Of a stretch of 64,000 nt of DNA, positions 20,892 through 31,196 are shown one piece after another. The DNA lies in NCBI GenBank assembly GCA_023548195.1, contig JAJHZJ010000336.1:3638704-3702703 (forward strand), written 5' to 3'. Each line of letters starts with the position of its first letter. Position 1 is the stretch's first letter. Position numbers and translations under genes: made by a program. The notes beneath the pieces were generated by a model. That model worked only from the letters and a program-made list of their open reading frames with translations. It was not told the DNA's origin and did not search any database. Origin of the DNA: Bettongia penicillata ogilbyi. Lineage: Eukaryota; Chordata; Mammalia; Diprotodontia; Potoroidae.

Positions 20892-23800
20892 CTAAGGAAG
20901 GGAGAATAGTCGTCACAACCAAGAAGGGCAAGGTAGGGTGATGTCCCACTCTCACCTAGAGCAGTACCACCACTCCCTTCTTACCTTGGCATCAAAGGAG
21001 TTGTCAGCCACCCGAGAGTCAACCTCAACTTCTTCCGACTTAACTCTCCGGAAAGGGGAGGATGCCCTTTTCTCTCCCTAAGGAAGAGGATTGGAGTATA
21101 AGGAAAAGAGGTCAAGAGGGTACTCTGAATTGGCCCTGAAATACTCCCCTTGACTCCCAGGGGACAAGATACTCTAGTATTCATTGGTCACTCACCTTTT
21201 TTGTTTTGGGAACTGTGTTTGGGGTCTGGAGCTTTTGTTTCTTCACCTTAGGGGGCGTGGCCTCTTGGGCACAGCTAGCATCCTTTTTCCGCTTCTTCCC
21301 AGAGCCTGGTGGACACACAAGTTAGGATTATTCATCAAGAAACAGTTTTGAGAATTCAATTCTCTACCAACCTATCCAAGTCCGTCCCAGACACTGAGGT
21401 GTTGAGGATACACAGACCTGGCTTGGCTGCTGCCTGTTCTTCCTCACGTGTACAAGTCTTCCCATTCTGGGATGCTGCTGGAGGGCAAGACCCATTGGCC
21501 ACCAAGCCAGGGCTCTTTTGAAGTTTTGGTTTCTCCTCCTCTTCACTGGAGCTGTCAGAAGAGGAACTACTCTCGGCCTTAGATTTTTTTGCCAAGGCAG
21601 GCTTAGGAACAGCTACAGTTCCCACCTTGGATTTATTCACTTTGCTTGCTGGTTCCTCCTCTTCGCTGCTGGAGCTGTCGGAGTCTGAACTGCTGTCCTG
21701 CGTGGCTGCTTTGGGCCCTGGAGATGGAGTTCCCTTGGCCCCCACCTTGTGTTTAGGGATGGCTGCTGCAGCCTTTGTCCCTGGTTTCTTTTCTTCCTCA
21801 CTAGAACTGCTTTCCTCTTCACTAGAGCTGCTATCCGCTTTCCTGGGCAGAGACTTTTGCTTAGTGGCTGGCTTGGCGCTAAGGGCTGGTTTGGCTTCTT
21901 CCTCAGAGCTGTCTGAATCTGCACAGAAAAGGAGCAGTGAGCAGATGTCCCCAGACCATGGCCACTTAACAGATTTCCCCTCTTCTCTCCACAAACTCTG
22001 TATACCTGAGCTATCTGAAGAGTTCTGAGCAGCCTTTGGAGTCCCAGCTGGCTTGGGAGCTGCCTTAACAGCAACAGCAGGTTTGGCGGCTGCCTTTTGA
22101 GAAGGTTTCTTCTTTTCCTCCTCTGAGCTGGAATCTGTAGGGAAGCTGTGGGGTTAGGATAGGCCCACAACTCCTGCTGAGGGAACAATTCTTATCCCTT
22201 GGCTCTGATCTGACCTCCCTCCTTCCCACCAAACTTCAACAAGGGATGAGAGAGAAAAGAGAATGAATAAATAGACACAAACAAAACACCTGAGTCACTG
22301 TCTGAACTGGACTCCTCTCCTGTGGGCGTGCGTGCTGTAGTCTTGACTGTGGAGGGCTTAGCCGAGGCAGGCTTAGGTGTGGCAGCTTTGGCCCCTCCTG
22401 CTTTACCTGAAAAGGGTAAAGGTATCTCATTTCCCTGTCCATTCGTGGGTTATCACCCCCTGCCTTTCACTCCTCAACCAAAAATTGTGCCCCTGCCACA
22501 CCACACACCCATACCTGTGACTACTTCCTCATCACTGCTGTCCTCACTGCTATCCGAAGAGTCACTGCTTTCCTCCTTCTTGGGGGGCTGGTCACCTGCC
22601 ACCTTCTTCTTGGGGGGTTGGTCACCTGCTAATTTCTTGGAGGACTGGTCCCCTCCCACCTTCTTCTTGGGAGGCTGGTCCCCTCCCACCTTCTTTGACT
22701 GGGTGCAAGGAGGTGGGGGCACAGAGCTGTATGGACCTGCTTAGAGGGGCACAAAAGACCAAGAGGAAGAGATCAGTGGCTGAAGTGTCTTACTCTCTCG
22801 CTAGCCAGCGCTTTTTACCTACTCCAGACTAAGCATAAGGGCAGTAGCACTGGGACATTACAATGCTGAGCTCAACTCTATGTGTAGAGAAAACCTTGTC
22901 CTTAAATCCTGCAATCTTTTCTTATCTCTCTCTAGTCTTCTTTCCTGCACAAAAAACAGTAAGACTTAAAACTGTACTGAGACTGGCTTCATCTGGTTGT
23001 TCTGGGAAGGGTGTGCAATTAGGCAACTTTAGACCCAAAGAGTAAAATACATGTATATTTTCAGTTTTCATCCTATAGTCTCCTGATAAAGGATTGTAAA
23101 TGATTGTAAATGATCAGTCCTAGGTCCTCATCTATTTCTCACTGTGAATCCTGCACTAACAACCATCCAGACCATGGACACTGGCATCTCAATTCCAATA
23201 CATAGAAAGCAGAAGTCATAATCTTTCACCCAAACCTTGCCCCCTCCTTCAAATATCCAGATCTTTGTTTGGGGCACTATAACCCCAGTAATACAGATTT
23301 ACAATCCTGGAATCACCCTTAGTTCATCCCTTTCCTTCATTCAATCACTTGTCAAGTACAGTCAGCTCTCCCCTCATTACCTCTCTCCTCTACGAATTTA
23401 AATAATCACCACTGTCTCTCGAACTTGGATCTTAAGCCTCCATTTCTCCCTAAGGGCTCAATGATCATCTCTATGTTGATGATTCTCAGAGCTGTAAATC
23501 CACAGCTAGCTTCTTCCGAGGTCATCACCAACTGTCTTTTGATCCAGTTCTTAATCATTATGTACAAAACAGAACCCATAATCTTTCCCTCAAAAATCCC
23601 TAACTTTCTCCCTTTTGTTCTGATTTTTCTTTCACAATGTGACTAATGTGGAAATATGTTTAACATGACTACACATGTATAACCTACATCAGATTGCTCA
23701 CCATGTTGGGAAGGGGGAGGAGAGAAAAAATTTGGAACTCAAAATCTTAAAAAATTTGTAAACTACCTTTACATATAATTGGAAAAAATAAAACTACTAT

Positions 23801-26800
23801 TCTGTGTGTTGTGGGAGAGCTCTAACTTCATCCCAATTCTTCCATGGACACCACTATCCTCCAAATCACACTGGCTTACAACCTCAGCCTCATCTTTGAC
23901 TCTCCACTCTCATGTATTCCACCGATCCAGTTTGCCAGCAAATGTTCTCGTCTCCCTTTGCAACATACTCATGTATATCTTTTCTCCCCACTTACAAAGC
24001 CACCACCTTTCCGTTTCCTTACCTCTCACTTTGCTTGATGCAAGAACCTCCTAACTGGTCTTCCTACTTCAAATATCTCCCAATCCCAATTCATCCCCTA
24101 TTTAGCTGCAGTACAGGACAGAAGCACCCATATCACTCCTTCCCTTACTCAGTAAAATCTGGTGGTTCCCTATGGCCTAGAATCAAATAAGGGGCAGCTA
24201 GGTGGTGCAGTGGATAGAGCACGAGTGCAGGAGCCAGGAGGACCTGAGTTCAAATCTCACTTCAGACACTTGACACTCACTAGCTGTATGACCTTGGGCA
24301 AGTCACTTAACCCCAGGTGCCTCATGCTGGGTCATCTCCAGTCATCCTGATGAATATGTGGTCATTGGATTCAGATGGCTCTGAAGTGAGGCTGGTGACC
24401 TGCACAGCCCTCCCTCACTCAAAACAAAGTCAAAGGCAAGTCATGTCATCATTTCTCTGATGGCATGGTCTTCTTCAGCAACAAAGGACAAACACACAGA
24501 ATCAAATATAAACTCCTCCTTCTTCACAACACCAGCCCTTGCTTTTCTTCCTCCCTTCTACAAACTGTGCGACCTAACTATGCTGGCCTTGAGCTACTCC
24601 TCCTACAGAGCCCTCCCTCCATGGTTTTGTACCATGTCTCCCCTGCTTGAAATGCTCTCTCCACCTGTTTGTTTTACTGGCTTCCTTCAAGATACAAGCT
24701 GAATCCCACATTCAACCGATGGCCTTTTCCAGTTCTCCCACTGCTAACCCTTGCTTGAGGCTAACACCTCTCAGATTACCATCCATCTACTCTGAATATA
24801 TAACCTCCATAGCTAGTTATTCTGGCTTGTTTCTCCTATCAGAGACCATGCCTTTTGTTTGTATCCTGAGAGCTTAATACACGATCACAGGATACTTCCT
24901 GCTTCCAAATTTCTCCTCTCCCCAACCCATCTTCCACAGAGCTGCCAAAATTATCCTACCAGAAGGCAAAGTTAAACCATGTCACTCTTCTGCTAAAAAA
25001 CTCCTCCAATAAGATAAATCCAAATCCCTTGTCTTGACGCCAACCTACTTTTTCAGACTCTTTCCACATGACTAATCCCGTTCCAGTATGCTAAATCCCA
25101 GTCAATTGAGACTCCTAGGTGTTCCATCTCCAACTTCCATTGATTCACAAGAACAATGTAACCCAAGCCTAGAACAAATTCCTCACCTCCAAATGTATAC
25201 TAACCCTCCCAACATACCACAATATTCTCTCTTTCAAATTCCTTAATGTTGTGACAACATAATGGAATTAAAAATTCAGGTATTTACAAAGAATTTTCCT
25301 CAAAACTTTTTTTGTAAGGTAGTCAGCCCAAGTATTAAGCATCATCATACTACAGCCAAGAAAACAGGCTGAATGCCATGACATAATTGTCTCCTAGCCA
25401 CAGATTTAATATTCATTCCACCAAACCAAGCCTATACTTGTGGCTCCTGGTTATTTAATGCTCATAGGTAGTTTAAAAAAAAATAACAAAACTCCAAAAC
25501 CATAGTATCTCAGTGTGTGCTATTGTGACATTCATGTACTATATTCCACCAGCCACAACAGGAGTGGACTGAAGGACTTTTCATTCTTCTTTAGGGAGAA
25601 AAGCAGAAGTGTATGAGTTAAGCCAAAGGAACTGCACCCAAGGAAAAAGGCACTCAAGACTGGCAGACAGGAAAAGACTTTATGCCTTTGTATCAAGGTC
25701 TCAATCCTGTATTCACTGGGTAAAGCAGAAAAAGGATAAACTAAACATCTTCGGGAGGAGATGGAGATGGGATCCAGAAGCTCTGACACTAAACCCATCC
25801 TAGGGAGCTGGGGCTGCCAGAGGTGGGACAACAGAGTAAGGAATGGCCTTCTTAGTGTCACTCACCTTGCTTAGCCTTGAGAGGTTTTTTCTTCTGTTTC
25901 TCCTCCTCCTCTTCCTCACTGGAGGAATCTTCACTGCTTGAACTCTTCTGGGCAGCTTTCACAGGGGTCTTGGATGGAGTTGGCTTCTTCAGTACAGCCT
26001 TAATGATAACATACCAATCAATACCACTGCTTGGTGATGGGACTCCCTCCCCCCAAAGGAAGAGTTTCAACCTTTTTGGATGGAGCTGCTTCCTCCTCTG
26101 AGTCGCTGCTGCTGCTGCTGCTGCTACTAGTACTGCTGCTTTCACCAGCTTTGCCATTGGCTAATTTGGGGGTGACCTGGGCAGGTGTGCCTAGGAGAGA
26201 AAAATGGGATCGATTCAGTTTACCCATTAAATGTCTCCTATGTCCAAGGCCCCATACAAGGTATTAACAAATATTTTGCCAGGAAAGTTAGCTTCTCCAT
26301 TTAATTCTGCCCCTGTTCCCAAAAAGTAAGAACAGAAATGTCACTACCCCCAAGGCTTTAATTAAGACTCATTCAAATATCTCCTCAATCGCTCTGATTA
26401 AAGACCTGCCCAAGTTTACAACATGGTCCCCATTCTAGGAGTAAGAGAAGTGACACAAAAGCTTTTCTCTTCAGTGACTACACAATGCCTTCAAAGGAAC
26501 CCCTGGTGACAGCCAAGTGGCCTATCAGAGGAGAAAGGGGAGCATCTATTTGGGGGAGGGACAATTCTAAGGCCCCAGGTCACAAAATGGCCAAGTCCCT
26601 TGCCACTCCTTTTCCTAAAGAAAAATCCTTACTGGAAGAAAGAAAAATACCTGGCTTAGCAGGAGTCTTGACTGGAGTCTTAGCTGTGGCCTTGATTGGG
26701 GTCTTCACTGGAGTCTTAACTGGGGTCTTCACTGGAGTCTTTGGTTTCTGTTTCTTGGTAGCTTCATCCTCTGAGCTGGAGTCGGAGTCAGAGTCAGAGT

Positions 26801-29386
26801 CAGAATCAGAGCTGGAGCTTTCAGCTTTCTTAGGCTGAGCTGCCTTGGGGGAAGGCTTGACTGCCTTGGCTGGGAGCTTGGCTCCCTTCTGTTAGGAGAA
26901 GTAACAAGTGTTCAGCAAAGGGCTTCTGGGTGTCCAGACAAGGGTGGCCTAGAACAGAACAACATGGAAAATCCTCTTCCCACCAGCCTGACCCCACCCA
27001 GAACAAGTTCAGTTCGGAAAGATTTCCTTTCTAATGACATCTCTGAATCAAGCAGACACAGATTTCTGCCCCCAGTTCCTCTCCTGGAACCCATGTATTT
27101 TAACCTGGGCAGACTTCTTCTTCTGGCTTCCAGTGTCTTCTTCCTCACTGGAGTCCTCACTGCTGCTACTACTACTCTCTGCTGCTTTGGCAGGAATGGT
27201 TGATTTCGAAGGCTGAGTGGATGTACCAGGTGGCTTGGTGGCTGGGGAAGAATATGGAATTGGTGAGAATTAGGCTTCTGGACAAGGGAAGTATTCCCAA
27301 GTGAGAGAGAAGAACCTTCATGTGCTTTAGCTAGAAATCAAACACATGGAAAGAACACCCTTCCCCTGCCAAAAAAAAATCATCCCTCACCTAATTTTTT
27401 GGTTGGAGGGTGTTTGGCCTCTCCTTTATGACTGCTGTCACCAGAAGCAGTGGATTTCTTAGCTTTCTTTGCTACTGGTCCATTAGCCTGCAACTTCCGC
27501 TTCTGAGCTTTGGAAGACCTACTGGGTAGAGAAAAGATAAAATAAACTTTGAGAAGGGGCTGGCCTATGAGACATCATGGAAGAGAGAACCAAAGGGTGC
27601 AGAAGGGACTTACTTGAGCCAGAAACTATAGATGTCCAAAAGGGAAGTGGCATTGGGGTCCTGTTGGGCCTGCAAGGACAGAAAGAAGTAGAGCTGATAT
27701 CCCTAAAATGCTGAAATTTTTGCAGTCACATCCACAAAGTTCTATTAAGTTAGCCTACTCTTACAACCTGGGCTTTTTTTGATCCCAACATGTTTTTAGC
27801 TAGCCTTCCCAGCCTCATATCATCTGCAAATCTGAAGCATGCTATTATGTTTTCATACATATAAATTCGAATTATTGAACACTTACTAAATACCTACCAT
27901 ATTCAAGCTGCTAAGGATATAAAAACAAAGAAGACACAGACTCTGCTTTGTAAGGAACTCACAATAAATTCTGATACAAGGACTAGTGTAATAGGAACAA
28001 AAGGGTCCAGGCAAAATTATAACTATATTAAAAGCTTCAATTAATTGACTGGGGGAGAAATCATTTTCAGTTACAGAGGGGGACCCAAGGAAAGCTTCAC
28101 TGCAGTGTGGCATCTGAGCTATGCCTTGAAGGGAGAATGGGGACAAAGTCACTGAAACAGGAAACAGCAGGAGAATGGGGGATGGAGAACAATCCAACTT
28201 GGCTGGGGCCCAGAATAACAAGTCACATTTATATCGTGCTTAAAGTTAACAAAGCACCTTCCCTACAAACCAATGAGGTACTAAGCTCAAGTACTGCCTT
28301 TTACAATAGAAAAAACAAGCTCAGAAAAGTTGAGTAACTTGTCCATGGTCACAAGTCAGAGGCAAGACAAAAACTTGTAACTCAAAAATCAGCATCTTTT
28401 CTTCTGTTCCACATTTTGGGCTTGCAAATCAGGAGTAATTATTATGAAGCACTAATTTCTACAAATCTTGTCAACTTTAAGCCTGGTCCACCAGAAAAAT
28501 ATGCATTATTTCTTCTTGCTGAGGGTGGAGGGTGAATACAGCGGGAAAGAGAGAAAATGCAGATGGTAGAATCAAATAATTCAAATGCACTGAAATTATC
28601 TGCTATTCAAGTAGAAAGGGGAAGATTCCAGGTAGAAACACTACTTAGAAGGCTGCATCACTGATCAGGGTGAAAAACCAACCTCAAGTGTTTATTACAT
28701 ACTAACTCTGTGCCAGATACAGAAGGCTGGGGACACAGACACAGAAATGAACAGCCTCGAACTTCAAGGAACGCACGTGCTAAGTGTCTCCTAACAGCCT
28801 TCCCTGGCTGCGGTGGAAGTGGAAAGGTCGGGGTGTAAACGGTCTAACGGATAAAAAAACACCCGAACCAGACAGAACTGAGCCCGGGTCGTCCCCCTTA
28901 GTTTCCGCTGTAGGATCATAGGAATCTAACTCTTCTTAACCAACACTCCTCGGGTGTTCGATTAACGTCAAATCCAGTCAGCCGGTATCAAGCGGCCCCC
29001 CGGCCCCTCCACCTCCACACGCTAAGACACATACTGACCAGTCCTGCAGTCCTGCCTCGATTTACCAGGCGAGGCTTCTGTGTCCGCGAGGGCGGGAGTG
29101 AACCCCGTGACCCCAAAGCCGGGTGCCGGGGATCGCCCTACGCAGGCACCCACTTTCCCGGGGCCCACGAGGGCCCCCCCACCCCTAGGCCCGGGGGACC
29201 ACGTGCTTTCCTCTCCCCTCGCCCGGTGCTAAGATCGCCCGCCTCCCCGAGCGCGTGGGGACTCACGGTGCCCGTGGCCTTAGCGAATTTGCTGGCCGCC
29301 TCCGGAAACTGGTTGTCGCGCAGGAAACCGAGCACGAGAGGGAACAAGTCGCTGGGCACCACGCGTAACACCTCTTGCTCCGCCAT
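20733..29386 (-). CDS. NOLC1: NOLC1 (Nopp140), nucleolar and coiled-body phosphoprotein 1; 14 coding exons
   Basis: Nopp140 is a highly phosphorylated chaperone that shuttles between nucleolus and Cajal bodies, binds box C/D and H/ACA snoRNPs, and supports rRNA production. Joined minus-strand exons are 29386-29267, 27669-27614, 27518-27391, 27241-27105, 26888-26651, 26190-26072, 25998-25866, 22736-22515, 22406-22290, 22134-22006, 21918-21418, 21305-21196, 21077-20985 and 20891-20733. The total is 2262 nt, or 753 aa; the human protein is about 699. The protein has a LisH-type N terminus (residues about 10-42), about ten Ser/Glu/Asp clusters (CK2 targets in the family) alternating with Lys/Pro/Ala linkers, and a conserved SRP40-type C-terminal domain from about residue 673. 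The ATG at 29386 has A at -3 and G at +4. Frame is kept across every junction. Identity is very secure; single exon edges in the repeat-rich middle are less so. Confidence 0.92.
20985..21077 (-). CDS. NOLC1: NOLC1 coding exon 13
   Basis: Encodes [20 protein letters not shown] and [11 protein letters not shown], the start of the conserved C-terminal domain. In-frame 31 codons. Confidence 0.94.
21196..21305 (-). CDS. NOLC1: NOLC1 coding exon 12
   Basis: Encodes KKRKKD and [13 protein letters not shown], matching human KIKLQTPNTFPKRKK. Basic, a likely nuclear or nucleolar localisation segment. Donor gtgagt. Confidence 0.92.
21418..21918 (-). CDS. NOLC1: NOLC1 coding exon 11 (largest)
   Basis: A 501-nt exon with four acidic clusters, including the deeply conserved [18 protein letters not shown] (human is identical over this stretch) and [15 protein letters not shown]. 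It ends near [10 protein letters not shown]. Donor gtctgt. Confidence 0.9.
22006..22134 (-). CDS. NOLC1: NOLC1 coding exon 10
   Basis: Begins in an SSSEEEKKK acidic run, then a Lys/Ala/Pro linker, and ends NSSDSS, again splitting an acidic cluster with exon 11. Acceptor ctacag, donor gtatac. Confidence 0.85.
22290..22406 (-). CDS. NOLC1: NOLC1 coding exon 9
   Basis: Encodes an Ala/Lys/Pro linker ending in [13 protein letters not shown]. The acidic cluster is completed across the junction with exon 10. Confidence 0.85.
22515..22736 (-). CDS. NOLC1: NOLC1 coding exon 8 (GDQPPKK repeats, acidic cluster 5)
   Basis: Starts with [10 protein letters not shown] as in human [10 protein letters not shown], then four imperfect copies of a KKxxGDQPPK unit, then [16 protein letters not shown]. 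Human has one or two loose counterparts (GTQPPKKAV). Confidence 0.88.
23260..23620 (+). repeat. L2 fragment in NOLC1 intron 7
   Basis: Sense L2-like, C/T-rich text such as 'acaatcctggaatcaccctt' and 'caatcacttgtcaagtacag', then interrupted by an L1 3' end. Diverged; edges approximate. Confidence 0.5.
23625..23800 (+). repeat. L1/HAL1 3' end
   Basis: Carries the family 3' signature 'aatttggaactcaaaatctt' followed by an A-rich end, the same ending as the HAL1-like element at 17490-17560. It splits the L2 sequence in this intron. Confidence 0.7.
23830..24178 (+). repeat. LINE L2, interrupted by SINE
   Basis: Sense L2: 'cttacaacctcagcctcatc', 'tttgactctccactctcatg' and 'tggttccctatggcctagaa'. 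It continues at 24509 after a SINE. Confidence 0.75.
24190..24497 (+). mobile_element. Marsupial SINE, complete with target duplication
   Basis: A full copy: tRNA-derived head 'ggggcagctaggtggtgcag' with A/B-box-like segments, a MIR-like core, then a long family-specific tail ('gtcatctccagtcatcctga', 'atggtcttcttcagcaacaa'). It is flanked by a perfect 11-bp duplication, agaatcaaata, at 24179-24189 and 24498-24508. It lies inside an L2, which reads through once the SINE and one repeat are removed. Confidence 0.9.
24509..25165 (+). repeat. LINE L2 continuation(s)
   Basis: L2 text resumes after the SINE: 'gaaatgctctctccacctg', 'actggcttccttcaagatac' and 'atcctgagagcttaatacac'. A second overlapping L2 segment starts near 24935 ('agagctgccaaaattatcct'). 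Confidence 0.7.
25866..25998 (-). CDS. NOLC1: NOLC1 coding exon 7 (acidic cluster 4)
   Basis: Encodes [20 protein letters not shown], then an [13 protein letters not shown] cluster and [11 protein letters not shown]. It aligns with human [27 protein letters not shown]. Donor gtgagt. Confidence 0.9.
26072..26190 (-). CDS. NOLC1: NOLC1 coding exon 6 (acidic cluster 3)
   Basis: Encodes [20 protein letters not shown], then [11 protein letters not shown], matching human APKIANGKAASSSSSS. The donor is gttgaa, a weak site followed by an intron of only 73 nt. Confidence 0.85.
26651..26888 (-). CDS. NOLC1: NOLC1 coding exon 5 (acidic cluster 2 and TPxK repeats)
   Basis: Encodes a Lys/Pro linker, an [15 protein letters not shown] acidic run, and a short tandem array with six TPxK motifs ([12 protein letters not shown]) at about 26655-26740. 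TPxK fits the CDK1 consensus, and Nopp140 is a known CDK1 and CK2 substrate. The donor is gtattt. Confidence 0.85.
27105..27241 (-). CDS. NOLC1: NOLC1 coding exon 4 (acidic cluster 1)
   Basis: Encodes a Pro/Lys linker, then [15 protein letters not shown], then GSQKKKSAQ. The donor reads gttaaa, a weak site, but the frame into exon 5 is correct. Confidence 0.82.
27391..27518 (-). CDS. NOLC1: NOLC1 coding exon 3
   Basis: Encodes a basic linker containing [16 protein letters not shown], a likely nuclear localisation signal that aligns with human [14 protein letters not shown]. Donor gtgagg. Confidence 0.9.
27614..27669 (-). CDS. NOLC1: NOLC1 coding exon 2
   Basis: Encodes [19 protein letters not shown], which is strongly conserved with the human protein and completes the LisH-like region. 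Acceptor ttgcag, donor gtaagt. Confidence 0.93.
27860..28205 (-). repeat. L2 fragment in NOLC1 intron 1, antisense
   Basis: Antisense L2-like: 'attgaacacttactaaatac', 'ttcaagctgctaaggatata' and 'gtaaggaactcacaataaat'. Diverged. Confidence 0.6.
28215..28400 (-). repeat. MIR fragment in NOLC1 intron 1, antisense
   Basis: Antisense MIR-type text ('ttaacaaagcaccttcccta', 'gttgagtaacttgtccatgg', 'tcacaagtcagaggcaagac'). Confidence 0.55.
28675..28785 (-). repeat. L2 3' end, antisense
   Basis: 'caagtgtttattacatacta', 'ctgtgccagatacagaaggc' and 'acttcaaggaacgcacgtgc' fit the reverse of the L2 3' end. Confidence 0.6.
29200..29205. promoter_or_regulatory. NOLC1: CACGTG E-box in NOLC1 intron 1
   Basis: A canonical E-box 62 bp inside intron 1, within the CpG island. 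NOLC1 is widely listed as a MYC target, and MYC/MAX or USF factors bind this hexamer; occupancy here is inferred. Confidence 0.5.
29267..29386 (-). CDS. NOLC1: NOLC1 coding exon 1
   Basis: Encodes 40 residues, [20 protein letters not shown] onward through KFAKATGT, the LisH dimerisation motif. The donor is gtgagt, phase 0. Confidence 0.93.
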
Positions 29387-29510
29387 CCTCCAGGTCCGAA
29401 TGCGTCACTGGTGCGACTCAGGGCCGCTCGTCGCACATGATGACATCACTCCGGCGTGGTGAGGGTGAAGGGAACCGGATGTTGCGTCAGGGCCAAGCGC
29501 CGGAAGAGGC
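29387..29510 (-). promoter_or_regulatory. NOLC1: NOLC1 core promoter with CRE-like and ETS motifs
   Basis: Directly upstream of the ATG lie CRE/ATF-like motifs TGCGTCA (29401-29407), TGACATCA (29441-29448) and TGCGTCA (29483-29489), and an ETS core CCGGAAG (29500-29506). TATA-less CpG promoters of housekeeping genes often use this set. The transcription start is inferred to lie between about 29390 and 29450. Confidence 0.55.
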
Positions 29511-30189
29511 GGGGACTTGGACCCGCCCGCCCACTCCAAGAAGCCTTCCTTTTCCTTTCCCCTTCCCTTTCCCCGCCCCTCCGGGTCCCACCCCAGCTAT
29601 CTCGGTAAAGAAAAAGTCCGGTCGAACCACTCCGCGGGTCTCGTCTCGTTGGTGGAGGCGGGGCAGGGGCGTCACGGCTCCGCCCATTGCTGCCGCTTTG
29701 GCGGGAAAGCTCAACTCCGGCCCCGGCCGCCGGTTCTCCGGGGCTGGGGTGGGGCGGACCCGTCTCTTACTACTTCTTTAGCAAACCGCCATTTGGGTAC
29801 TTTGGAGCTACGGCTGCTTAAGCTCGCCAGGCTTCACTTTCCTCTCTTACAAAAGAGGGGTTGGGGCTTCAGGGAGCGGGGGCTTCTTTGGGGGCAGCCT
29901 GTCAGCCGTCCTCCCTGCACCCCCAAACTGATGGGCGAGGTGCGTGCGAGAGCCGCCGGCCTCCACCCACCCACAGCACCCCGAGCTTTCAGCGCTGTGC
30001 CTGGCGCATTCTAAGGGCTTGATCCATGCCAGCTGACTGGCTGGCTGGTCTTGGGTCTCTTTCCAGCGGGGACATCCGGCGGTTCACGGGACTTTAAAAA
30101 AAAAATCTGTCAGTTGCAAGTAACATATTAAATTGAAAATATATAGTCATGCCAAACAAATTCTCCTGTTACTCTGGAGAGAGGAAAGA

Positions 30190-30372
30190 AATAATAGCTA
30201 ACCTATAGCACTTTGTATTCCAAATACCTCACCTGTTCCTCACCAGCCTACCAGATAGGTAGTTATCTCCACTTTTAAGATGAACCCGAGGCAGCCAGGT
30301 GAAGTGGCTGAGGCTGTACTTGAACTCAGGTTTTCCGCCTTTATTCCCAGCACTCTGTACACCACCTCGTTT
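30190..30372 (-). repeat. MIR, antisense
   Basis: 'gcactttgtattccaaatac', 'ccaggtgaagtggctgaggc' and 'cttgaactcaggttttccgc', ending 'cagcactctgtacaccacct'. Confidence 0.7.
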
Positions 30373-31196
30373 CCAGAGTGCCTTTTTCATCACCTGTCCT
30401 TTGCCATTTTGGTTGCTCGTGGTGTTCGCCAGAATTCCTAAGTCTTTCAAAGTTGATTATAATACTGCAATTATTGCATTAATTTTTCTCCTGGTTCTGT
30501 AAACTTTACTTTGCATCAGTTCATGCGAGTCTTTGCTGGTTTCTCTGAAATCATTCCCTTCATTGTTTCTTACCGCACAAGATTATATTCCATCACACTG
30601 ATATGCCGTAACTTGTTCGCCATCCCTCAATGGATAGGCATCACCTCAGTTTCCAGTTATTTGTCGACACAAAAAGAGCTACTATAAATAGTTTTGTACA
30701 TATGGGTCCATTTCCTCTTTCTTTGACCTCTTTGGACCTGGTATCAATGAGTCAAAGAGTATAAATAATTTGATAGTTTGGAACATAGTTCTGAACTGCC
30801 TTCCAGAAAGGTCAGACCAGTTCTGGGTTGGATCAACCAAGAGAATCTGATGGGTGTGAAGTGAAACCTCAGAGTTCTTTTAATTTGCATTTCTCTAATT
30901 ACTAGTGATTTAGAATACTTTTTTCATGACCATTAATAGCTTGTATTTTTTCTTCTGAAAACTGCCCCCATTTATCAATCCGTGAATGGCTCTTATTCTT
31001 ATAAATTTGAATCAGTTCCATATATATCTTAGAAATAAAACCTTTATCAGAGAAACATGCTGCCAAGATTTCTCAGTTTCCTGCTTCTCTTCTTGTTTTT
31101 AGCAGCATTAGTTTTATTTGTGCAAAAACCTAATTTTAAAAAATCAAAATTGTTCATTTTGCCTTCTGTCAACCTCTCTATCCCATTTGGTCATCA

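Larger units (their letters stand above)
28960..30070. promoter_or_regulatory. NOLC1: CpG island over NOLC1 promoter
   Basis: A sharp rise in CpG and GC against an AT-rich background, covering exon 1, the start of intron 1 and about 650 bp upstream. No TATA box was seen. A long C/T-rich run lies at about 29547-29580. The upstream half has open frames on both strands, expected from GC-rich composition, so no divergent gene is called. Confidence 0.8.

Noticed and set aside
29437..30014. Long plus-strand open frames (114 and 165 codons) opposite the NOLC1 promoter, suggesting a divergent gene
   Set aside because: They lie in the CpG island, are low-complexity (Pro/Arg/Gly), overlap frames on the other strand and show no conserved protein feature. 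A divergent non-coding transcript is possible but not supported by sequence alone.
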